In this document: one piece after another, positions 57,031 through 64,000 of the stretch | Position numbering within the stretch: the stretch's first letter is position 1 | Layout of the letters: each line of letters starts with the position of its first letter | Origin: Ulota crispa | Lineage: Eukaryota > Streptophyta > Bryopsida > Orthotrichales > Orthotrichaceae | Length of the DNA: 64,000 nt | Direction of reading: 5' to 3' | Assembly: GCA_963920765.1 (NCBI GenBank) | Contig: OY987243.1 | Coordinates: forward strand, 4,526,001 to 4,590,000 | Translations under genes and position numbers: made by a program | The notes under the pieces: model-generated | The model's database searches: none | What the model was told of the DNA's origin: nothing | Seen by the model: the letters and a program-made list of their open reading frames with translations, nothing else

Positions 57031-57612
57031 CTCCCTCTGTCCCATTATAAAGCTTCAAAAAACTTCTCCATGAGAGATTAACTATGTTTTTAGTTAATAT
57101 TTTAGTGACAAATGCATTCTACAATCAATATACCACTTACCAAATATTTGCAAAATCTCAAGTTCTTATGTTGCCATTTAGAAACCCAAATTTCATGCAA
57201 AAAGTATCATTTTTGTGTAAAGTTTGTGAAGGCTGCCGGCTCCTCATTATTTTAGTTTTTGTACAAATGACACATGCATTCTAGAATCAATATACCATCT
57301 ACCAAATGTGTGCAAAATTTCCAGCTTTGATGTTGCCGTTTGGGCACTCAAATTCCATGCAAAAAGTACCATATTTGTACATGTTGCTAGCTCCTCATTA
57401 TTAATGTTTTAAAGATTAGTAGCAACAATGGTACCTCATTTGGGAAAGGCCAAGTTGTTTAGAAGAGGAATGCTCTTTAATTGCTTAATTTGCCCCCATG
57501 AGATCATTGGACATGACAAACGGTTTTTCAACAATTGAAATCAGCAAAAGAGAGCTTTTTAGTGGGACAAGAACTATGCCTAATTTGGAGCTTTATACTG
57601 AGACAGAGGGAG
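57031..57612. mobile_element. Stowaway-like Tc1/mariner element
   Basis: TIRs CTCCCTCTGTCCCATTATAA and, read inward from the right, CTCCCTCTGTCTCAGTATAA, are flanked by TA on both sides (57029-57030 and 57613-57614). CTCCCTC ends with TA duplications define Stowaway. At 582 bp it is longer than usual. The interior holds two diverged direct copies of about 150 bp (57108-57255 and 57266-57410, GCATTCTA..AATCAATATACCA). No transposase. Confidence 0.92.
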
Positions 57613-57735
57613 TATATCTTCAGTTCTTCCTCATTTATAATAGTCACTTGTAAAAAAAATCAAAGTTTTTGTGGAATTAGTGAATCCCCTAGGCTGTTAG
57701 ACATACAGTTCTTAAGTTCTTAACTCCTAAAATGT

Positions 57736-57976
57736 AATATTTGTTAATTTGGGAAACAACCACAATTTTGGGATTTTTCATTTTTAAGAGGTTTTAGCTA
57801 TAAGGTGATTTAGAGTGAATTTTATGAGGATTATTTCAAGGCTTTACATCAATGATGAAATATCTTGAAGAATTATCAAAAAATTCACTTTAAATCACCA
57901 AAAGGTTTTCACAAATGTAAAATTTAATATCCCAAAATCCTTTTTGAGAAAGTGTTTTTCCCAAATTAACAATATT
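57736..57976. mobile_element. MITE, ATATT..TTAATTTGGGAAA family
   Basis: Left AATATTTGTTAATTTGGGAA, right TTCCCAAATTAACAATATT. The arms continue through TTTAGAGTGAATTTT / AAAATTCACTTTAAA, so the element folds as a near-continuous hairpin. Confidence 0.65.
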
Positions 57977-57993
57977 GTGTTCTACATGTCCAA

Positions 57994-59221
57994 GGCACCA
58001 TGGTTGTTACTTTGGGCAAGATTTGGATGTTGGACAAAATAGGCAGATAACACCATATTAGGTAAATTGAGAAAAATAGAGGTAACATTTTGTACTAGCT
58101 CCAGCTTAAACCCAAAAAGTTACCTTAAATTAGATTCAAAGGTATTAGATTTAGTTTCAGCCACTAAGATTTTTTCCCTCACAAATTCCTCCTCTCAAGT
58201 GAGGGCACATGTACCAAAAAAAATGCTAGAGCTTGGATTAAGGTGATCACCTTAATCCTTCAGAAATCCCAAAATGTATTGTTTTTCCCAATTTACCTAA
58301 TATGGCAATAATGGCATTAGATGCATAAAATGGACAATATAAATAGACATGTCCATCCACTCTTGCTTTTTGATAAGGCATTTATAGGGTTTTTGATTTA
58401 AAAAATGAAGAATCAAATTACTATTTTTCAAATTTAGGGTTTAATATAGTTTTAAATTTACGATTTAACTTCATGTTGACAACAATGAGTGTCACTAGCA
58501 CATACAGAGTAAGTTTTTCTTATCATTTTTTACCAGTTTTTTGAAGTCAACTATAAGTTGATTACATCAAATAGACAAGAGTTCAATTGGACACTTTGGG
58601 TGGACAAGCAAGCAAGCAAACAAACAAACAAGCGGTCCAATTTGACAATCATACAAGGCAGTGAGGCGCCCAATTTTAGTGTTTACAAAATTTAGGTGAA
58701 TAAAATCCTATCAAGTCCTTATCTTTTGTTTTATTTTTCAATACAAGTTTGTTTCAACAATGGTTGTCTCATTGGACTGCATGTTCATCTGCTTGCCCAT
58801 ACGCCCAAAGTGCCCAATTCATGGTTGTCACTTTAGACGACTGCATGTCTGTCCATTTATTTGTACCCTCAAACTTTCAAGGTGCCCAATTGAGCTCATG
58901 GTCCATCCAATGATTTCAATGTAGTCAACTCATAGTTGACTTCAAAAATAATAAAAAATGACAAAAAAACTTACTTTGTACATGTTAGTACTTGGTAAGA
59001 CTCATTGTTGGCTTGTTGCCAACATAAAGTCAAAACATGGATTTAAAGTCGTATCAATTTTCAAATACTAAAATGTAAAACAATAATTTGATCCTTTCTT
59101 TTAGGCCAATAACCCTAACAATGCCCAAAAAAGCAAGAGTGGTTGTGACTATACCATCTATTTTGTCTCTTTGCTTGTGTCGTCCAACAACCAAATTTTG
59201 TCCAAAGTAACAACCATGGTT
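57994..59221. mobile_element. Foldback element interrupted by a MITE
   Basis: The outer ends CCATGGTTGTTACTTTGGGC and its diverged complement (CCAAAGTAACAACCATGG) close inverted arms that continue through CCACTCTTGCTTTTT and GAAGTCAACTATAAGTTGA. The 263 bp MITE at 58053-58315 sits in the left arm only. The left end preceding it, ATGTCCAAGGCACCA, resembles the ends of type Z TTAA elements. Confidence 0.6.
58053..58315. mobile_element. MITE, TTAGGTAAATTG subtype, intact
   Basis: Ends CCATATTAGGTAAATTGAGA and TTCCCAATTTACCTAATATGG. The interior has CTCTCAAGTGAGG and GGTGATCACC palindromes shared with 56081-56383. It is inserted in a foldback arm. Confidence 0.75.
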
Positions 59222-59451
59222 TTAATACCCTCATGTTTGAACATTATAATCTTTCAAACTATAAATGATGTTGTTTTGTGTGTGTTTTTTTAATATAGTG
59301 ATCATTATAATCTCTAACATGTTTATTTCCAATTTGTATGGTTACAATTATAAAAAAATTATGAAATTTATGAAACGGTTGGTAGATTGTTCAGTTTCAT
59401 GAAGTTTAAAGTTCAAGAAGCTCAAAAAGGCCTTGAGCATTTAGGAGTTAA
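59222..59451. mobile_element. Possible TTAA element remnant
   Basis: It starts TTAATACCCTCATG and ends GAGCATTTAGGAGTTAA, a diverged TTAA/CCCC..GGGG pair. The interior has TATAATCTTTCAAAC, as in type W. It could equally be the right part of a larger decayed unit. Confidence 0.35.
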
Positions 59452-59772
59452 ATGTGACAATGTAATTGGATTTAAACTAACTCAACACCACAACAATAAC
59501 ACATTTTAAAATCGATTTAAAATAAATTAATATTGTGAATGCATATGCATACTAAATAAATATTGTGAATGCATATACATACTAACCATAACATATTAAC
59601 ATGCTCACATGGTCTGATGGTTCTTAAATAAAAGTAGTTCTTTGTAGTCTTCTATAGAAGAAATCATTACTAATTAGTAAGCTCATCAACCTATGAAAAG
59701 CATAATTGGTATCACGATGTATATAACACAAAAAAACTACCATACTGTGCCAAAATTGTATGAACGTGGTAT
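59452..59772. other. AT-rich spacer
   Basis: Contains a 30 bp direct duplication (AATAAATATTGTGAATGCATA..) near 59526-59582. No gene. Confidence 0.5.
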
Positions 59773-59780
59773 TAAATAAA

Positions 59781-60184
59781 GGGAATTACTAAATTGACAC
59801 CCTAAATTGTTAACGGGACATCCCCTTTGAGCATGAAAATTGATAATTTAGTGCTATTTTTGATTTATTAAGTGGTCCATCATTCATTTAATCACAACAT
59901 TATCACCTTTTTGAAAGAAAACATGACAAATACAAAAAAAAATTGAAATATTATTGCACCAATACTATTTTTTGATATATTTTTGCTTTAGGTAACTCAA
60001 AAGTCCTATATTTTTAATTTGAAATTTAAGCACACCTGTTTTTTTAGTATAACCTTAGAATGATAAAGGAGAAACAAATATTTTGATCCAAATTAAAAAT
60101 TAACAAAATCAACATTAAAAATCACATTTTCATACTCAGAGGGGTGTCTTGTTAGCAATTTAGGGTGTTGCTATAGTAATTCTC
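59781..60184. mobile_element. hAT-like MITE with perfect 8 bp duplication
   Basis: The left end GGGAATTACTAAATTGACAC and right end TGTTGCTATAGTAATTCTC are bounded by TAAATAAA at 59773-59780 and 60185-60192. An 8 bp target duplication is the hAT hallmark. It matches 2446-2824 in inverted orientation. 404 bp, non-coding. Confidence 0.82.
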
Positions 60185-60448
60185 TAAATAAATTAGAATG
60201 ATACCTACATAAGTGCAGTATGTGGTAATGTGGCTATTGGCATTTGGAAATGAAGTGTAAGTTTAATCTACATTTTTACGTATATCCTAAATGTAGCATT
60301 GAGCAGTTGTGCATGTTTTTTTCGTGAATTGTGATATAAAAAAAATGATGTGGATTTTTTACTTGTAAAAATATAAAATTGCAAACAATGATGAATTATC
60401 GATAATTAGATTGATAGGAATAAGCGCTTTGGCTTCAACTAAAAATAC

Positions 60449-60602
60449 AATGATATTCATTAATTTGGGAAATTTTTAATTTTAAGACTTTTGGATTTAA
60501 TAATCTGGAAAGAGTATTTATTAAACATTCTGTAAAGAACGTAAAGTGCAAAAGTTCCAAAATTGTATTTTTTCCCAATTTAAGGAATATTGTGATCAAT
60601 GA
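60449..60602. mobile_element. MITE, ATATT..TTAATTTGGGAAA family
   Basis: Left ATGATATTCATTAATTTGGG, right CCCAATTTAAGGAATATTGT. Short interior hairpin, non-coding. Confidence 0.55.
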
Positions 60603-60677
60603 AGTTAAATTTTGCTTTAAAAACTAGAAATCTTTTCAATTTGTTGGATATGGTACTTATAGCATAAATTGCTAGTA

Positions 60678-61863
60678 GGGTGATTGCAAGAATAACTTGT
60701 CTTGCTTTCTGTCCCCTTCACCTCTTGCGGGTGGTTTTTGGGTCCTAGCTTTTGTAGTTTTAGTCATTTCAACCTGAAATTTTAGAGTAAGGTGAACATG
60801 AAAGTTATTGACATTTGGTTTTTTTTATAAAAGTAATTTACTATTTTTAGGTGGACCCCAATTGCATGTCTACCTTCTTGGTTTTGGTGGTTTTCAATAC
60901 TATTTTGGGTCCAAAAAAGCAAATCCAAAACCACAAATTAGGAAAGTGGTTTAGGAGGCATCATTACACAAATCTATTGACCATTTTTACTAAACTAAAA
61001 AAACTATGCCTTGCACATTAGAGTTTTTTTGGTTTTCTCATGGATGCTTGGGTGGCATTTTTTGAAAATGGTTTGTAGCTTGCTAACTTTGTCCCTATTT
61101 TGGTTGGAGTTGAAGGTGCCCCTTATGCATGGATTTTTGGAGCATCATGGGTTTTATTTTGTAGGTAAAAAATATTCATTGGTCATTTTTTGAATACATC
61201 CAAACAACCCTTGCCATTACTTAAGTATTGTATTGAATTGGATTAGGCAACACCTCAAAAATTTTAAAGTGCTCAAATAATTTTAAAATGATGGCATCAA
61301 TTTTCAATTTGATAAGGATTTTATGAAAGCCTAGGCTGCAACGCGTTTTTCATTATTGCAATCTAGCATTTTTTGAATTTTTTTCCCCCTTTGTTTCCTA
61401 TAGGCTTGAAGCTAGCCTTTTTTTTTGAGGCAATCGGGCCTTAAATTGCCCAAAAAAAAAAAGTGCAGTGCACATTGTCTCAAAGTGGGCATCTTCTCTC
61501 CCTCCATTGATGAAAGACAAACACCGTCCTCCAAAAAGCACTTGCATTTGTTCAAGCTAATGAGAGAGATCAGAAATGGCCATTTTTTTTTTTTTTTGAA
61601 TTTATTTACTATTTTCTAGAAAGCAAAAAATAAGTTGTCTTTTTGTTGGTAATTTTTGTCCCTCTATTTTTGTGCATAACTTTTAGAATAAAAAATTTCT
61701 AGGTCTAGATTTTTGCAAGTATGCTATTTAAAGTGCTTTACAAATTGCCCATATTTTATTTTATTTAAAAGAAAAATATTTCAAAAGCTCATAGTACTAC
61801 CTAGTACTACCAATTTTAAGGGTGTTTGAGACAAAACCTGGCAGGTCATTCTTGCAACTACCC
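60678..61863. mobile_element. 1.19 kb TIR element, GGGTGATTGCAAGAAT ends
   Basis: TIR GGGTGATTGCAAGAATAACT on the left and, read inward from the right, GGGTAGTTGCAAGAATGACC. AGTA occurs just outside both ends, but with a one-base offset on the right. Two short frames (61011-61193 and 61425-61619) show no domain. A reversed fragment lies at 39361-39670. Confidence 0.6.
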
Positions 61864-62831
61864 CAGTAACAACTAGATCAATGATCAATTTCCAAAACTA
61901 GCATGACATGGATTGTGTGCTATTCAAATAATCATCTACAAATGTTTTATATTTCAATCTTATTTGTCATAAAATTTAACAAATAGCTGATAAGCTCCTC
62001 TAAAAACATATAAATTACATGACTCACTGTTTGTGTTGTTTATTTGCCTTTGTAAACTTTCAATTATAGAATTATTGACTTGGAGAGGTTAGTGAGGAGC
62101 AACAATAGACACTACATGCAAACAAATGATAGGGTGTCTAAAAACATTTGAGATAAAAGTTATAATTTGCTTTTTCATACTATAGGGTACAAAAATGTTA
62201 GGACATGTCTTCAAACAACTATAGGGTATAGAAAAATAGGCCCAATTCAAAAAAATTAGACCTAGGATACCCTCATTTTTTTTCTTTTTTTGGCCAAAAG
62301 CATTAAATGATGTTGCCTTGTGAGTGGTGTATTCAAAGTGTTCAATAATTTTATACCTTCCTAGTAAACAAGTGTCATTGACAATTATTACTGAAGATAC
62401 AATAGTAGTATTGGCTACACTTTTTTGTTAATTTCTAGTTGTAAGTAGTCATTAGTAGGGGAAAAAAAGTTTGAAAGAAATTTAATGTAGGAAAAAAATT
62501 GTAGTAGAATTTCTTTATATCTAAATTACCATATCATTTATTCATATCAATTTAGAATTATAAGTAATGCAAGCCCCTTCTCTAAAAACCCAAAGCAAAA
62601 AACTATATAATTATAGTGGGTTTAAAATATCTAAAAAGTAATACTCCCTAAAAAAACTTGGTGTTTGCACCTATCCCCTTATATTTTTTACACACTAACC
62701 CTAGAGACTATTAAAAATTGAAAACTAAATGATTTGAGAATTTGACACACAATTGCTAAGATACAAGCATGCTAGTCAATTTATATTTACTTATATGCTT
62801 CTTACAACCAACCATTCTGAATGTAACATTT
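61864..62831. other. AT-rich spacer, nothing recognised
   Basis: No supported gene, RNA or element. Confidence 0.5.
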
Positions 62832-63756
62832 TTAACCCCTAAAGGACCATTTGTCTGTTCCACGGACAAATGGGATTTTGGGCAGGTACCTATAGCCTCA
62901 ATTTTTGTCTTGATTTTTTGAAACTTTTTTTGAAGATAGAAAAACACATTAGCTTTTGGGGAATCTAATTTTATTCCAATTGATGCCAGGGAGCAAAAGT
63001 TATGCCCAAATAAGCACAAATTTGGGAACCCCAGGCAGCAAAAAAAATTCTTATAAAAACTTGAAAAAAAAATAAGTTTTTTCTCATAGGTTATAGTTTT
63101 TTCTACATCTGAAGCTTTGGTTCATTCCATTTGGACTAGTTATGAGAAAATTATGGACAATCTTGTTTTTTGGGCAATTCAAGCATCTCCTTGAAAAAAT
63201 AACTTATAAACTTCATTTTTGAATGCAAGTATAACAATTTTTCAAAAAAAATTGTTTGAGAGTGTGAAGTTTGCTTTCTAGAACAATCTCACCATTGCAA
63301 TTATTGCATTTCAATTCCATTGCTTGGTTATTAGCAATTTAAGTTTTTGTTCAATCTCATACCTTCTTCTACCAAATGTTTTTCTAAAGAATGAAAATTT
63401 ATTACTTTTTGCTATTTTTTTTTTCCCAAGATTACCAACTCAACTTCCCACCATGCCAAAATGGAATTCCAAACTCTGTGGTGCAAAAATTTAAAGTTAA
63501 AAAAGTTCAAAGTCAAATAATCTACTTAGGCAAGGTGCAAAAAAAGCTGTTTTTACTCTTTAAACGCAAATATCTTCCAATTTGTGCGTTTAAAGTTCTT
63601 GAGTTTTTTATGACACACTCCTATACTAGTTTAGTACAAGATCCTATGGTCAAATATGTAAAAAGATTAATTTTCAAACATTTTTACTCTTTGCCATAGA
63701 AGTGACAATTTTGAGTATCTTTTGACAAAATAAAGACCATGATCTTTAGGGGTTAA
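62832..63756 (+). mobile_element. TTAA element, type A copy 2 (intact)
   Basis: Complete 925 bp copy, TTAACCCCTAAAGGACCATT to CATGATCTTTAGGGGTTAA, with TTAA at both edges. It has the internal dyad TGTCTGTTCCACGGACA after the left TIR. It is collinear with 7503-8401. A 102-codon frame in the right half (63391-63699) has no domain. Confidence 0.82.
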
Positions 63757-64000
63757 ATTAACAAATCAAGGTCAAAGTACAAGTTCAAACCTTCAAATTA
63801 GTTCCTTTAAACAAATTCTAGAATTTATTATCTCAATAGCTACTACCTAGGTATTACTTGTGACGTAGTAGTGGGAAATGTTGTTTGACTTGTTTAGATA
63901 TAATTTATTAGTTTTTCTTTGGAATAAAACAAGTTATTATTTTAAAATGTTAAATCATTGTAAATTATGTGGATTTTAATTTGAGTTTAGGGTAATATTT
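63757..64000. other. AT-rich window end
   Basis: Nothing recognised. Confidence 0.5.

Noticed and set aside
1..64000. tRNA and rRNA genes
   Set aside because: I looked for B-box-like GGTTCGAATCC and rRNA core motifs on both strands and saw none convincing.

Overview
This is nuclear DNA of a land plant (embryophyte). The strongest evidence is a cluster of five hairpins between about 52.6 and 54.9 kb. Each carries a recognisable microRNA160 on its 5' arm, and miR160 is a microRNA conserved across land plants. Other plant signatures agree: a Stowaway element with CTCCCTCTGT ends and TA target duplications, a Tourist/Harbinger miniature element with TTA duplications, a PIF/Harbinger element with transposase and Myb/trihelix partner genes, and a Copia-type LTR fragment. 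The sequence is AT-rich and gene-poor, with many small transposons nested in one another. I could not fix the species. No intact host protein-coding gene was recognised.

Layout. 0-7.5 kb: AT-rich DNA with small terminal-inverted-repeat (TIR) elements, a hAT-like miniature element and an LTR fragment. 7.5-16.6 kb: an almost continuous chain of elements whose ends read TTAACCCCTAAA...TTTAGGGGTTAA. Many adjoin through one shared TTAA, and one is split by four others inserted at its internal TTAA. 16.6-22.4 kb: unrecognised DNA, a Tourist element and a second TTAA chain. 24.3-30.2 kb: a 1.26 kb palindrome, a 0.73 kb near-perfect hairpin and further TTAA elements. 30.2-39.7 kb: foldback elements, a Mutator-like element with a 10 bp target duplication, a hAT-like one with an 8 bp duplication, a 25-26 bp minisatellite and long AT-rich stretches without features.

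39.9-44.9 kb: a two-gene PIF/Harbinger transposon. The transposase (+) and the Myb/SANT-like protein (-) converge. The DDE residues are intact, but the two frames carry three nonsense codons. 45-48.1 kb: an 8 bp satellite and more miniature elements.

48.4-55.6 kb: a GC-richer island unlike its surroundings. It holds the five MIR160 hairpins in one orientation, with splice-site-like signals between them, so it looks like one spliced polycistronic precursor. miR160 directs cleavage of ARF10/16/17-class auxin response factor mRNAs. The five predicted mature sequences all differ slightly, mostly at positions 13-15, and all keep a well-paired duplex.

55.6-64 kb: MITEs with ATATT..TAAATTGGGAAAA ends, a 582 bp Stowaway-like element, a foldback with a nested MITE, a hAT-like MITE with a perfect 8 bp duplication, and another full-length TTAA element.

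The two most interesting items are the MIR160 cluster and the large TTAA-bounded family. The latter has a piggyBac/Sola3-like target signature that is not usual for plants, and no matching transposase lies in the window.
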